From the NCBI GenBank assembly GCA_963969595.1, contig OZ018415.1, positions 12,710,001 to 12,774,000 of the forward strand: DNA of 64,000 nt, written 5' to 3'. Positions 33,902 to 46,609 of the stretch are shown here, piece by piece. The number at the start of each line of letters is the position of its first letter. The stretch's first letter is position 1. The notes beneath the pieces were generated by a model, which worked only from the letters and a program-made list of their open reading frames with translations, was not told the origin of the DNA and searched no databases. Source of the stretch: Neckera pumila (lineage: Eukaryota > Streptophyta > Bryopsida > Hypnales > Neckeraceae). The position numbers and the translations under genes were made by a program.

Positions 33902-36900
33902 CTAATTCTTAACTCTCTTAGACCTTGGTTCGAGGAATCCCTTGCGCCGTATCAAACTGTTATCACCAGGCAATTCAGGAAAGGATCGAGTACTGTTGAA
34001 CTCCGCTACGTTAGCAACTCCCCGTGCCACAATGCCGTTATAATTCCCTCGAAGAGCTTGAAGATCAGCTACCAAATGATGATGCAAATTATGCTCATCT
34101 ACTAGAGCTACGAGGTCTTCAAAAAGAACATTAGGATTAGGCCGAGGTACCCTACACACTTCATGATCCTTCTCCTTGGAGATCATGGGTTCTTCCTTAG
34201 TACATCGAATATCCATTGCTTCTATGTCATTATCAATGAAGACTGGGAGTCCCGTAGCATAATCCCTTCCAACCAATGTGGATAATCCTTGCGACAAAAG
34301 GGTGTCTTTGTCTATGCCATGTCGAGTTCTTGCTTCCATAATAATGAGTCCATCTTCTATGTTTGGATGGATCATCTTGAAGACTTTAACTGAATGCTTG
34401 CAGATCATGCCTTCATTTGCAATTGGGCAGTTGCGCTGAGTCCATTCTGAATTAGGACAATGCACCGTCCAAACCTTTGGCTTGTTATTCATTGAAGCAA
34501 CCAATGCAACATCATCACCGTCCGGATAGAGTAGGACGTGTGAGTCTGGTATAGACTTCACACGAATGATGGCAGATACTACATTGAACTCCTATCGAGT
34601 ATTTCTTACAAATCCGAACTTCTTCAAGTGGACATTATACTAGTAATGTGACATCACATCTCCAACCAAATGGTAAATTAAATAGTCATACGTCTATTGT
34701 TGAATTTTTCCTTTGTTGAGTTTAGAATACTCTTCAAATTCCCATGGTAGGATTCAATAGCTGCATTGGTATTTTGACCAGCATGAGGGATGCTACGGTA
34801 CCTCGTACACCACATTTTGGCTTTGCCACGCCAATGATCAGCTATATATTTCATAAATACTGCAGCTGCAGGTCGTATTGCAGCCAAATTTCCAGTTGTT
34901 GATGTACCCACTCAATTGGAGATTTGTCATGTGACATTCCCTTGCCATACATTATATCTCCTAGCGCTTGAAGAATGAATGTTCTTTCTCCAACTGTCCT
35001 GATCTTCTTCACTGCATTCTCAGCCCAATTTTTCTGAACATGCCAAAGACATAGAAAGATCCTTGCCTTAGGCCACATTGATCTACATGACAATGATGAA
35101 TGAAAAAGGTAAGTTAAAATGAAAATAGAGCCTTGTAGGAAATGAATAAAATCACATATGTGGCTAAAACTAAAAGAGTTTGTAAAACTAACCCAAGAAT
35201 GTTTATCTCGACCTGTGCATTGTCTACAATGATGGAACTTGGTGCCCACCCTGGAGTTTTTAAACTGCACTGTGTCTTTGAGTTTTTGAAGAACAGTTTG
35301 TAAATCTTTCTTACCTGTTCTGGAGATGATGAAGAAACCAATCGGTATTCCATTCCGCCATTCATCAAAAACCATGATGGTATACAATGGGTACTACATC
35401 ACAATCATAAAGGATTATAAGAATTTTTTGAATAAGTACACATTGAGTTATAAATCACTTCATAATATTCAAAAAGTAAAAAAATTTATTATACAATAAA
35501 GAAGCTTACCCTGGTTTCAGTAGTACCAAATGTTGCATCAAATGCAAGTGCTCTTCCTTGACCATATTTCATCATTATTTCCAATTGCCACTCAGTTTGT
35601 ATTCCTAGCGTGAATGGGGCATCATCTTGAATTGCTATATTCAAGTCAAGCAATGCATGCTCCTTGTAATAGAAAATACTCGTAGAATTCTCTTTCACCC
35701 ACATGCTTATGCTCATAGGATCATTGGGGTGCTTCTGCCAAAGCTCTGCTACTCGCTTATTCGACAAGTTGCGCACATCATGGGGCATTACAAACGAGTC
35801 TCGAGTAATAGGCATATTCAGAATTGCCATCTCACGCACATTTGCTTTGTTTTGGGCCATCACCTGAGATGGTGATAGTCCTAGATTCAACATTGTAGAT
35901 AAAAGTTTCTTCATGTCATTAGAAAGAGTGCCGCCCATGGCATGACGAAATCCTCCTATACTACTCCCATGACAACATTCTCTGTCTTTATTGACATGCT
36001 CTGTTTGGTAGTAGATAATTTGGCAAAGACTATTGTCCAAGTATGGTTGTTTGACAACAACTAAACGTTGGCATCCACGCTTGATGGACATTCTAGATTT
36101 AGTCTTCTCAATACACTTCTTCTTGCCCTCCAAAGAATTATGTGACTTAAAAGCGTCGTACTCCGGGATAACTTTCTTGCCTTGCTGTTTTGTTTTTTCT
36201 ACCACCTTTCTCTGCTTCTTCTGGGTAGAATGCAACAGGGCTTCCATGTCCTGGGACACTACTCCTGAGTGGTCTTCAGGACCAAAGTGACCCCTATCTA
36301 TGCAAAGAAGCACAAAGATGAGTTGTAGAAACAATTGAAAAAAAAATGCAATACCAAAATTGTTATTGATATTGTCATGTGTAAGAAGTTCATGTCACTT
36401 AACTTAATACAATTTAAATTAGGCATATTAACTTTAAAAAAGTTAATAATGCTTTGGTTAAATAACAAATAGGAATCCAATGCAAAAATAATCATATTGA
36501 TTCAAAAAAAAATTATTAGATTTTTTAAATCACTTAATAAATTTCAAGGTAACCACTATAAATGTAAACACACAAGCACAAAAATAGGTACATAAAGGAA
36601 TTGTACTAACTACAAGTGCATTTTAGTGTGACCAAAGATAAGTTGTAGTTTCAAAATTCAAATACAAAATGGTAGTAGTATTATTGTTAAGGTTTTATTT
36701 AATATTCACATGGTTTTGGAAATAGATGATATATTAACTTATGACTTTGGAGCCACTATTTGCTCAAGGTTTGAGCAAAGTCCCAAGTTTGTTGACCTTA
36801 ACAATCTCTTTGGTAAATTTGCATGGGAAACTTTCATTGTTCTACTCTCCAGCTACAAAATCCTTTAGTCAATTCCATGGAATGACAGCAATCTCAGAGT

Positions 36901-37339
36901 CGTGATAAATTCCTTTGCCAGAAGTTATGTAAGGCTTCCAAATTAAATCTTCTTATTGAAATGGTCCAATAGGCAGATATTGGACACTCTCAACCAATGC
37001 ACAAATCAATTTTCTTTCCTTCTCAAGAAAAAGTGGTTCGTCTTCATCATCACTGACTTCAACCGTAAGTGGGCCAGATTTTAGATTACCTTGGAGGTCC
37101 ATGAGTGTTTCCCCACCATTATGTATCTGTACATTGCTCTCTTCATTCCTTAATGTAATAGAATCTATGGTACTGCATGATAAATCATTCTTGACGTCCA
37201 TAGTTTCATAAGGACTCAACTTTGGAATATGTCCATTGTGAAAGCCAACCATAGAGTCTATATCCTCCTCGTGATTATGGTGGTGGCCTTGAAACAACTC
37301 TTTTCCTTTCTCAGACATTGTCAAGTGGTACACATCCAA
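33902..37339 (-). pseudogene. MULE transposase relic (FAR1-like, DDE, SWIM)
   Basis: Fragments of one transposase run in order on the minus strand: an acidic N-terminal region (37339 downward), a FAR1-like zinc-binding region and MULE domain (36334-35510), an intron (35394-35509, GT-AG), the rest of the catalytic core, and a C-terminal SWIM-like zinc finger (CPNSEW...CKH). Catalytic acids are visible: D in DATFGT (35537-35539), D in VDNAQ (35222-35224) and E in AAIESYHG (34753-34755). It is dead: in-frame stops at 36953-36955, 36869-36871, 36842-36844, 36764-36766, 34640-34642 and 34592-34594, and frameshifts near 35250, 34900 and 34685. Retained introns show it is a DNA copy, not a retrocopy. 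Its position between Mutator terminal repeats shows it is the element's own transposase rather than a domesticated FAR1/FHY3 gene. Confidence 0.88.
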
Positions 37340-37680
37340 CCAAATTAGAATTCTCTGCTTCCAAGCCTTGTTGTAGATGTGGAGTATACGCGTCTCTCAT
37401 AAGCTTATAAAGACTTAATCCTCTCGTTTTTTATAAACCTGAAGTGCACCATAATTGAAATTGCAATACAAAAATGAGCACACATTGTTTTCCTCCAATA
37501 ATTTCAGTAAAATACAAAGGCAAACTTCACATTGAAATTAATCACGAACAGAACAAGGATAGGAATTGTTGTCACGGGAACCTCATTAGAATCCATCTAG
37601 ATTGTCAAATCTTAATATCTCCATGACACAACAGCTGGATAAAGCTCAAAATATCAGAAGAAGAAAAGCAATTCAAGAAT

Positions 37681-38084
37681 AAGGTAGGAGGCTCTAAAAT
37701 TGTATGGATATAAAGAATTGCCTCTATGAATAGTTGTGAAATGGATGTGATGTTAAATTGAACTCTATAGTCATTGAATGAATTGATGAAAAAATCATTA
37801 TTAATTGCAAGAATCAATAATTATCTTTGCTTTCCCCATGTTTATGTAGAAGTTCAAAGTGAATGGTTTACAGAAGACCTAGGGTCATAGAAAGATGATT
37901 ACAACACATGCCATTTGAAAATTTATAAGTAATTCAATAATGCTTCAAAAAATATGAAACCACTTGTGTTAGATTCCCCTTCTATTTTTCTTTCTCTACA
38001 AAATGAGCAACAAATACTTTCCTCCAAAAAAAAATATTAAAAAGGCAGACCAGCTCTAAACCCTTAGATGAGTGGTCCTCCCTT
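37681..38084. mobile_element. AAGGTA-type MITE, 404 bp, nested in the MULE
   Basis: Left end AAGGTAGGAGGCTC, right end GTCCTCCCTT, flanked by a 3-bp duplication AAT (37678-37680, 38085-38087). Length and ends match the 412-bp copy at 26324-26735. It inserted into the Mutator element. Confidence 0.65.
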
Positions 38085-38917
38085 AATGAAATGTATCCAT
38101 TGACCCTATGTACTTAATACAATGAGAAGTTCCTGACCACTTGGTGGATCAGGACCTAATATTTGCTTCACAGGAGTTCAACACTGCACCTCATAAATTA
38201 AATGATTTGCAGCAACAATAGTATGTATTGTAACAGTAAGTCAGTAGCAATGTGCACAAGGATGTGCAATGGAGTTTCGAAATTGAACATCATTCGTATC
38301 AAACCAACTTTCACTATGACTAAGATAAAATAATGCTCTTAGACACCTTCATTGATGATTTATTATTGTGTGCAAACCAACCTTGACACTATAATATATG
38401 AAAAAATGCAATGAGAGCACCCCAAGTCGGAGCTCCAGATTTGTAAAACCGCTCATCTGTGGAGACCATTTAACTCAGGCAGAAGACTTGTGGCAATCCA
38501 TATCCAAAATAATTTAGTATAATGTTCCTCATTAAGGATTCAGATAACAAGTATATTCCAAGTCCTTACACTTAGGGCTTCAATCTAACTAATCACATCT
38601 TTGCTTTTTTGTACACTTGGACAGACGTGAATTCAAATTTTCAAAAGAAGAGAAGCAATTTCAAGAAGACCAAGTGCAGATTTGCTCACCTCAGCAAATG
38701 TAACCACAACAGTGCGTGAGGTTCAAAAACTCTTCCGTATTTTCAAAAATCTTGACGCTCCTGATTTCAATCTTTGAACCTTCCCGAGAATCCAGATCTG
38801 GTTTTTGTAAACCCTAGAACCTGCGCCCCTACACCTGGCTTCACGCCTCAAAAAATGCGCTCACAATATGGAGCTCCGACTTGGTGCGGTGAGGAAAACG
38901 TTGGCACGACTGAGATG

Positions 38918-38994
38918 CGCTCACAATTTTGGATCGACCGAGTTGAGCTGCGAGCGGGAGTGGGAGGACGGAAGGGGGGTACTTAACGTCTCCC
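38918..38994 (-). repeat. Right Mutator terminal inverted repeat
   Basis: Inverted counterpart of 32328-32342 plus 32661-32714, including the shared block GCAGCTCAACTCGGTCGATC. An internal direct duplication (GCGCTCACAAT at about 38859 and 38918) lies next to it. It should contain the transposase promoter. Confidence 0.85.
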
Positions 38995-39003
38995 GTAGCT
39001 TGG
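38995..39003 (+). repeat. Right 9-bp target duplication of the Mutator element
   Basis: GTAGCTTGG, identical to 32319-32327. Confidence 0.9.
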
Positions 39004-39022
39004 TGGGAGGATGAAAGTTTAT

Positions 39023-39670
39023 CCCCTAAATGTCCAAGGCTTGTTTTGAGTTTCTTGGAATTTGCTCTAACTTGAACAAAATGCCAACATTTTGATAAGT
39101 TGTATCAATTTTTTTTTGAATTGTAATTGTATAAATTCAAACTAGACATGTAAGAGATCTCATAGAAAAAGAAAACACAACAAAATCACTTATGGAGCAA
39201 AAGATTATAATGATTGACCATGAGGGTGTTAAAACTGCAAAAGTAATGTAAAGTCTTTCAACCTTCTTTTTACAAGTCAAATTTAAAAAGTTGGTGACCA
39301 AAAAAATTAAGGTTAAAGAGCCTAACTTGTATAACTCCAATCAATTTACGGCTTTCTAAAATCTACTCGATAATTTTTTTAGATGAATTTTGAATGCAAA
39401 TTCTCTTCCAAGATCTAGTGTATTTGAGGCTCATTTCCAAGAGCTCTCAACACTACGGGAAGTCAAGATTGCATTGGGTACCCTTGTATAAAATCATGAA
39501 TGGAAAAATTCACTATCATTTATTTTCAAGATTGGATTTTTGATGCTAAAAATAGACTTCAAGAAGAATTTTCTAGAAATATGACCTACTAAAAATAAAC
39601 TTGGTTAGGGTTTATTTAACGCTTCAAAGTTTTGCAAACACCACATTTGGGTGCCTCGGGCATTTAGGGG
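39023..39670. mobile_element. TTAA-type element, 648 bp
   Basis: Ends CCCCTAAATGTCCAAGGC and (minus strand) CCCCTAAATGCCCGAGGC match at 16 of 18 positions. The right flank is TTAA (39671-39674); the left flank is TTAT (39019-39022), one change from TTAA. It directly abuts the next element and shares its TTAA. Confidence 0.7.
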
Positions 39671-39674
39671 TTAA

Positions 39675-40630
39675 CCTCGAAAGGACCAAGAGGAATTTTT
39701 AGAAAGACATTGTCAAAAAATGCAGTTTTAAGGTATATTATTCAAACATGAAAACTGAAACTTTTTTTTTGAACCTTTCACCGTACAAAACTGAAATAAA
39801 GTATTTTTCTAGAATATAGAAATTTGTTAGCCCATTTGACTGCGCGGGTTGAAAGGTTATAACATTTGAAGTGAGGAAAAACACATTTTTTTCATTCCTA
39901 CCAAATAGGGTCAGCAAACTATAGGCCCTCTTGGAGTAAATTTTTTGTTCTACAAAAAAATGAGGATTTTGACCATTTGTATGTATATGATGTTAGCTTC
40001 ACTCTTAAATAATTTTTAGAAGCAATTGAGATGTCTGGCTTATGCTAAATTACCCTCCAATGCAAGGAGGTTAAGTGAGTTTGCAATACACTAGTCATTT
40101 TTTGATGATTTCTTGTGGAATGAGGAAAAAAATTATTTGAAATCCAAATGGTGAAAAGTTAGAGACAATTGAAAATTTGGAATATGTGGAAATTTTTTCA
40201 AGAATTTTGACTTCACAAATTGCAAGAGAGTAAAAATTTGAAGTTAGAAGAAAATATTTTTCTTAAATTGCCCCAGCATGGCTAACAAAGTTTGAAGATT
40301 AGAATGTTATTTGAAAACTAAAAATTTGTTTTTTTTGGACAATTGTATGCCATATTTTATTAGTTACATACATGCCAAATTTCAAAAGTTGATGAGTTTT
40401 TTGCAAATTTTTTTCCAAAGATTCCCAAAATGTCCAAGCTGCTTTAAAAATTCTAGGCAATATAACTTTGGATCTAGACACCGGATCAAAACAAAAATTA
40501 GTTTTTCACCAAAGAAGTATATGTTTACACATTGTATCCAAATTTCATGAACATTTGACCAAAAATGACTTTGTAGGAACCTACCCAAGATTTCTTGCGT
40601 ACGTTGAACAAACACTTGGTTTTTTAGGGG
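39675..40630. mobile_element. TTAA-type element, 956 bp
   Basis: TTAA at 39671-39674 and 40631-40634. The left end CCTCGAAAGGACCAAG and right end (minus strand) CCCCTAAAAAACCAAG are imperfect inverted repeats. No transposase is encoded. Confidence 0.7.
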
Positions 40631-40634
40631 TTAA

Positions 40635-41224
40635 TGCTGGCCTGACAACCAAGATCTATGGCATTAAAGAAGTCAGGACTACAAAAACAAATTTTAAGCA
40701 GCTAGCGTAGACGAGATGATCGTGTTGGGGGGTCGTTTCTGGGGAAGACAATGGCTTCCATGCACTAGCCAAGTCTATAGTGGGGGTGTCAACTCTCAAG
40801 TAAGGCTGGCTACGCCCTGGCTTGGGCTGGAAGCCCTACCAGTGACTGGCTGGCAATGCTCTAAGTACTTCTCTTGAATCTCAGTTGAACTGAAGTCTAA
40901 GGTAACTAATAAGATAGGAGGTAATCATGAAATGATTCTTTACCAACTGGTTTACAGTTTTCAAAAGTTTTGTTTTTTGAAAAAAAATTCAATTTATTTT
41001 CATTGAAAGAAAATGAAATTGGCATGCAATCCAAGTTGTTTCATAATTTTTAGACCTTTATGGAATTAGTTACAAATTTTTGAAGTTGAAATACAATTGC
41101 TGGTAAAAGCACTCACCTCCTCACATGTACACTACTTATATGTTGATGATGCAATAAAGAGTGCAATATGTATCTCTGTGTTAGTGGATGCCTTTAGAGC
41201 TTGAGCTCTTTGATGACCTCCTAC
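40635..41224. other. Intergenic with MITE-like fragment
   Basis: 41030-41090 resembles the interior of the 24950-25159 fragment (AAGTTGTTTCATAATTTTT). Otherwise nothing is recognised. Confidence 0.4.
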
Positions 41225-41508
41225 TTTTAGTTACACCTAATATCAACCCCTTTTTAAAACTAAAACTTCATATTCTTGCCTAAATGTACTTCCTATTATT
41301 CACAAGACTCTAGGGTTGATTGTAAAAACACCACTATACTCATTACAATAAAAAAATAATTCATAGTTTTACATAGGATGTCCAAAAAAGACATCTAAGA
41401 AAATCTAAAATCTCTTTTTGAATACCAACAAGAATTAAAAAAAAACAATTTAATAATGGAAATTGTGTTGAATTGCTTACTTAGTTGGTATTTAGGTGTA
41501 GTTACCTT
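41225..41508. mobile_element. AAGGTA-type MITE, about 284 bp
   Basis: The right end GGTGTAGTTACCTT is intact. The left end (TTTAGTTACACCTAAT) has lost its AAGGTA terminus. The interior follows 651-934 in the same orientation. Confidence 0.6.
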
Positions 41509-41929
41509 ATTTATACCAATAACTATAGAAAGTAACTTTTAAAGACCACACAACTATTTTTGGTTGAAAAGAAGATAATTTAGGAAATAGGATGAGATAA
41601 GTGATGAATTTGATTTGGAGTCATGATACACAAGTTTTACATGAAAATTATGCATCTCATAGGACAAATTCAATATGATTTGGAGTATTTTTCCTAAGAA
41701 TTAGGGAGCTTTATACAACTCCAATAGAAAAATACACACACCATTATGGAAAAAGATAATGCACTTAGACTATGAAAATGCCACTAACAACTTGCATATA
41801 ATGGCTTTGTAGTCTATAGATAATTCCATCCCAAATGAGTCTCCGGTCACCTTCACAAATTGAATTCCATCACTAAACTTCACCAACAAGAAAGTTTTGG
41901 CCACTTGCAATAGGATCCATAACCCCTAA

Positions 41930-42418
41930 GGGCATCTCCACCGGTTCACTCTAAATGGTCCCTTCAAAGTCTTTCCCGTGCCCTCAAGCAAAACAAGGAC
42001 CCACCAATTGTAGCCTATGTCAATATTCAACGCAAGCCACTTGAAAAATCTGCCTCGACACTTCAAGTTGCAGTGTCACATGGATTTGACTTGCACCACG
42101 GCATTCAGAGAAAGTTATTGCTTTGGCCTTGTTATCGAAGGCAATGTGTACTCCGGCCATTTTGTAAGCCATTGCATTGGCTGTGCGAGTCTGGATCAAG
42201 ATTCTGGTTTACAAATGTCACTAATAACAAGCCATGTTAAAGAAAAGTCTAACATGATGTGGCCTGGCCTCATTAAGCACCTCGTTAAGCGTGCAAATTA
42301 TATGTTCTGTGTGATTTACTGGTGGGGCAACATAATAACTCCGGCCCTGATCTGACAGCTGACACACGCCATTCAAAAGATGGCGTGTCCCTTTTGATGC
42401 ACCTTGGTGGAGATGCTC
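41930..42418. mobile_element. PIF/Harbinger-like MITE, 489 bp, TAA duplication
   Basis: Ends GGGCATCTCCACC and GGTGGAGATGCTC, flanked by a perfect TAA (41927-41929, 42419-42421). GRGCATCTCCA termini with a 3-bp TWA target are typical of plant PIF/Harbinger MITEs. An inner hairpin (GACACGCCAT-type arms) lies near 42361-42391. The interior is richer in GC than its surroundings but encodes no recognised protein. Confidence 0.78.
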
Positions 42419-42421
42419 TAA

Positions 42422-43597
42422 TGGTCCCCATAGACATAATTTGTATATTTGGGGGCCATAGCAAACTTTGAAATATTGTAACTTCTGCATCTGGTGTCCA
42501 AATTCAATAAAACTTGTTGGAAAAAATGCGTCTACTTTTCAAGTTGGTGTGGTAAAATTTACTTTTTAGTCTAATATGTATAGAATTTTTAGAAATTATT
42601 TAAATATACAATTCAACTTTAATTCACCAATTGAAGTGCATTTTGGTGGTTGCAATTTTGGAGCTTGTTTCTCCTTCATCCAATGTCTACTTGCAATTAA
42701 AAAAATTTGTAGGGTTAGATTCCCCTTGAAATCTACGTGTTTTGAAAACATTTATGATTTCATTAGTTCAAAATTTTTAATCATCTTCCCTAAGTTTTAC
42801 TTATTTTTCCTATATTTCCTACAAAATAAATAAGAAAAAAATCTGAATGCCAAAAGGCATTCCTGTCAAACCTACATGTGCTATATATATATATTATGAG
42901 ACCTTGTACCATACAACCTTTTTGACATTCTCATTTTTTAAATGTTCAAATTGATAATGAAATTGTTTTACATCGAGCTTCTAGTATCTTTTATGATCTT
43001 TGTAAATCAATTAGAAATACCTAACTTGGAATACCTAAAAAATAATTTTTTTTCATTACTTGAAAGTTTTGTTATGATTGACAAAAATTATGCATTACAT
43101 AGTCGTGTGAAACAAACAATTGCAATAGAGAGTTAAAAACATCACTACTTTCTTAGATTCTCCTAAGGTAAGTAGTAACATCTAAATGTGTCCAAATATG
43201 CAATTGCATATTGCTTCTATTACTAAATTGCCCATTCTTGTTGAATCTTGTTGGAAGTCAAATACCAAAAAACTCGAAAGAATCGCAAAAATTCAACAGA
43301 ATTAATGTTGTCAGACCATTGCAAAATTGGATAAATTAAAGAACCTTCAAAGTATCCTCAAAGCTCCCTTCTTTCCTAATTTAGCAAAATTGAGTTTTAA
43401 AATGTGCCACAGAGAGGGTCCAAGGCTATAAGATTGTACAATATTCAACATTCAGTTTCAATTTTGTAGACAAAAATTGAATTGTTCTCTTATTTCTAGT
43501 TTTTTTGTTTGCAATTGGTTATGAGAACAATGGACCTAAAAGACTAGTGTAATGATTGGTGGACAATAGAAACCATGATAGGAATTAATAGAGAAAT
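42422..43597. other. AT-rich intergenic DNA, nothing recognised
   Basis: Short frames at 42576-42833 and 42942-43136 are low-complexity and have no protein-like signature. Confidence 0.4.
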
Positions 43598-46500
43598 CAT
43601 TAGAAGAGATTTGAGGCCTCTAAGAGCCCGCGAGTTATCCTGTGTTCCCAGACTGCGGGAACGCAGGAAAGCTAATGTGGCCAAGACAGTGCCACATCAT
43701 TTTTGAAAAAAAAAAAAAAAAATTTGCTTAAAATGATATTTTGGGCATTTTTTCTTTTTTTCTTTTTTTTTTCATTTTTTTTTTTAGATTTGAAGCCTTG
43801 GCAATATTACTAGGCTCTTCAAAATTCTAACGCTATTTTTCAAAATAACTTATTACATTCATACTTCAAGTAAGTATAGTTTGGAATTTTTTTATTTTGA
43901 TGATATAGTTTTTTTCATAAAAAGGATTACCTTTTTCAAAATTAACTATGAATATACCTTGTACATTAGTAAGCCAACTGTCTTCAATTATGTCACATAT
44001 ATTGAAACCTTCTAAGCAGTTGATATCCTACTAAGCTTGCGGTTTAATAGCCCCAGCTGGTTATTCCTCACAAGATACGTAATTAAAAATTCTGATCTAG
44101 CAGTGATTCTGTGCTTAGTGCTTTAACTTAGCACAATAAAGAATCGATCCAGTTGGCTAACCAGTAACGCAGGACAACGGTTCACAGTCGTATAGCCCAT
44201 GCACTGGCATGCCCTTCACAAACTTGCTTTGTTCGCATTTTACGAACACTCAACTTTGGGTGGATGTGTGGGATCAGAATAGTACTACTTTAGTGTGATT
44301 TCTACAGTCGTGCTTGCCAATATGGTACTTGGTTCTCAAAATAGTGGCCAACAGATGGTGCATGAGTTCGTTTAAAATTTATTTTTTACAATTCTTTTCG
44401 TGTTTTGTGCATATTTGTTTCTTTCTCCATTGTAAAACGATGACAAGTTTGTGGTATCCTGTAGACACATCGTGTACGTTGTGTGGCATTCTAACAGATT
44501 GCTGTGTGACATGGGCACAGGTGAGGGTTACCACCCCCGGAGGAATCTTTCAAAAAACTCCAAATCACTGTTTTGATGGATGCAGTATCTGGTTATCTAT
44601 AAATTGGTGTACTGGGGCATTTCCCAGTCTCTCGTTTTTAGATTAGTTTTTGCCTTGAGGTTAATGGTAAAAGATTGGTAATTACAGTTGCATCTTATGT
44701 GAGACTAGTTGAGTTTCATGAGAATAAGGTAAATGAGTTTACCTGTGATACTTTTGGAAACACAGCTAGTGTCGTTCACTCACAACACTGGCCTTATCTT
44801 CCCAATCGGGATTGTTTGCATTTGTTAATTGCTTGATTCGGACTAAGCTCTTGACTGAGGTACTGTTCTTCAATGTGATAGCCTGCATTCGGACTGATGA
44901 GGCTATACAAGGAAAATTTTTTAATTATAAACTTTATCAACAGGCTACAATCATTAGCTCCGGATAATGATTTGATCAGCTTGTTCAGTTCTATTTACAG
45001 TCTTGTTAAACAAGTTATTCCATCATATTACAGACATTAGGAAGTTAACAAAAGGCTAGCTATTAGCTAGTTAACGTATACTCTATCTGTATATCGATAC
45101 AGACTCTAGTGCTATGATATTCTCTGAAAAAATGACTATTCTTGAACAAATTTTGAGTTTGATCATTAGTTCCTAAACTAAGTAAAAGTTTCGACAGGGA
45201 GAAAGAATCTACCCTGATACTATCTGGGAAGTTTCAAAAAAAAAACTTTTTCTAGCTTCCATTTTCAAGTGTTAGAAAATGGATAGATTCATGGTCATGT
45301 AGTTAGTTTCTGATAATGAAACAATTTCTACCTACTTAAGCTATATATCTAAATCTGTATCAATCGGATTTTAGTATTTGACACACTCTATTGTAAGTAA
45401 ATGCCTGTTCCATAGTATCAGTTCAGAGATTTGTTACCTCTGAGCTCTAGTTCAATAGAACTTCCCTAGTAATTATTTCCAGTCTATACAGATTACCAAG
45501 GATTGGGTGGCGGTAATCAAAACTAACGTTCGAATTAGCCACTAGTTCTGTACTAACTGTGATTTGTGATAATTGGGACAATCCCATCCATTAGTTAATG
45601 GTACCAATATTAATGGACCAGATGGAGAGCAAGTGTGTGCTGGTATGTGGTCCCGGGTCTATTTAAAAGTTGGCCCTGCAATAGTCTTCACACTCCATAT
45701 TTTGGGCCTTTCTTCAAGGGAATGTTTTGGAAGACTGAGTGACCAGTAACATTGTAGCCTGTGAGGTCAAGATATTGCGAGATGTTGTAATTCTCTAGCT
45801 TCCAAAAAGTTGTCTTGTTCTACTATAGTTACAGAGGTTTTTGGAGATTTACTAGTCTGCGGTTTCTTACTAGTATCGAACAATGCATTCTTTGCTTCGA
45901 GCACATAGGGAGATATGGCGTCGTCACAATGTTCGTCTTCTATTGACCAAGTTTTGTTACTGTATTTGAATGGATTGGATCTCTATTACACTGTGCTTTC
46001 TAAAGCTTTTTATATTCCGTGTGAAGGCTTTAACACGCGTACATGGGCTGTAGACACCTAATGCACCTCACTAATATGACAATTGGTTGTTTTTGATCTT
46101 GAGATGGGCACAGGTGAGGACCATGACCTCTTGGAATATTGGAAGACTTGTTGTGCAAATTGATGACTAGCCATTGCTATGAGTTTTGTCTTTATAATTA
46201 TGAAGACTTGGGTTTATACTTGTGAGATTAGCATTTGCATATACACACGTTTTCATGTATTTGATTGAGCTATTTTTTCAAAGTGATAGAATACAACTGC
46301 CAGTTTTGTCTTTGAAAAAAATAGATTGAAAGCGCTGTAGTACTCTTCAAAGACAGGATGATGGTGCTTTATTGATTCTTAAGTATAATACATAAGCTAT
46401 ACTTCATGTTTGTACATGTTCTGGTAGGATTTTGATGGATATGCTCCTGTAACTTTTTGAATGGAAATAGACTGAATACTGCCCTGAAAAGGGATGTACG

Positions 46501-46609
46501 AGAAAGGAGTGTTTTTTTCTGACAGCCCGTACCGGCTATTCACAGAATCGGGACAGCATTGGGAACAAGCCTGAAACACCCCTCTAATGCCCTCAAATTT
46601 CTTCTAATG
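43598..46609. mobile_element. Possible 3-kb family D element, ends only
   Basis: 43598-43725 begins CATTAGAAGAGATTTGAGG and matches the reverse complement of 47140-47254. 46484-46609 ends CCTCAAATTTCTTCTAATG and matches the reverse complement of 46820-46900. Together they could be the two ends of one 3-kb element. The interior has moderate GC, a segment similar at about 44510 and 46105 (GGGCACAGGTGAGG), and no recognisable transposase. Two independent fragments are an equal alternative. Confidence 0.35.

Larger units (their letters stand above)
32328..38994 (-). mobile_element. Complete Mutator-like element (MULE), 6667 bp
   Basis: Both ends begin GGGAGACGTTAAGTA (right end read on the minus strand), and the element is flanked by a perfect 9-bp duplication, GTAGCTTGG. 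Nine bases is the diagnostic Mutator target length. The right terminal repeat is about 77 bp (38918-38994). The left one is split: 32328-32342, then about 320 bp of extra DNA, then 32661-32714. Inside is a minus-strand MULE transposase gene, now broken (33902-37339), and a nested 404-bp MITE (37681-38084). 32720-33900 and 38085-38900 are AT-rich with no gene seen. Confidence 0.9.

Noticed and set aside
33902..37339. Domesticated FAR1/FHY3-like regulatory gene
   Set aside because: Multiple in-frame stops and frameshifts, and its location between Mutator terminal repeats with a 9-bp duplication, show it is a dead transposase.
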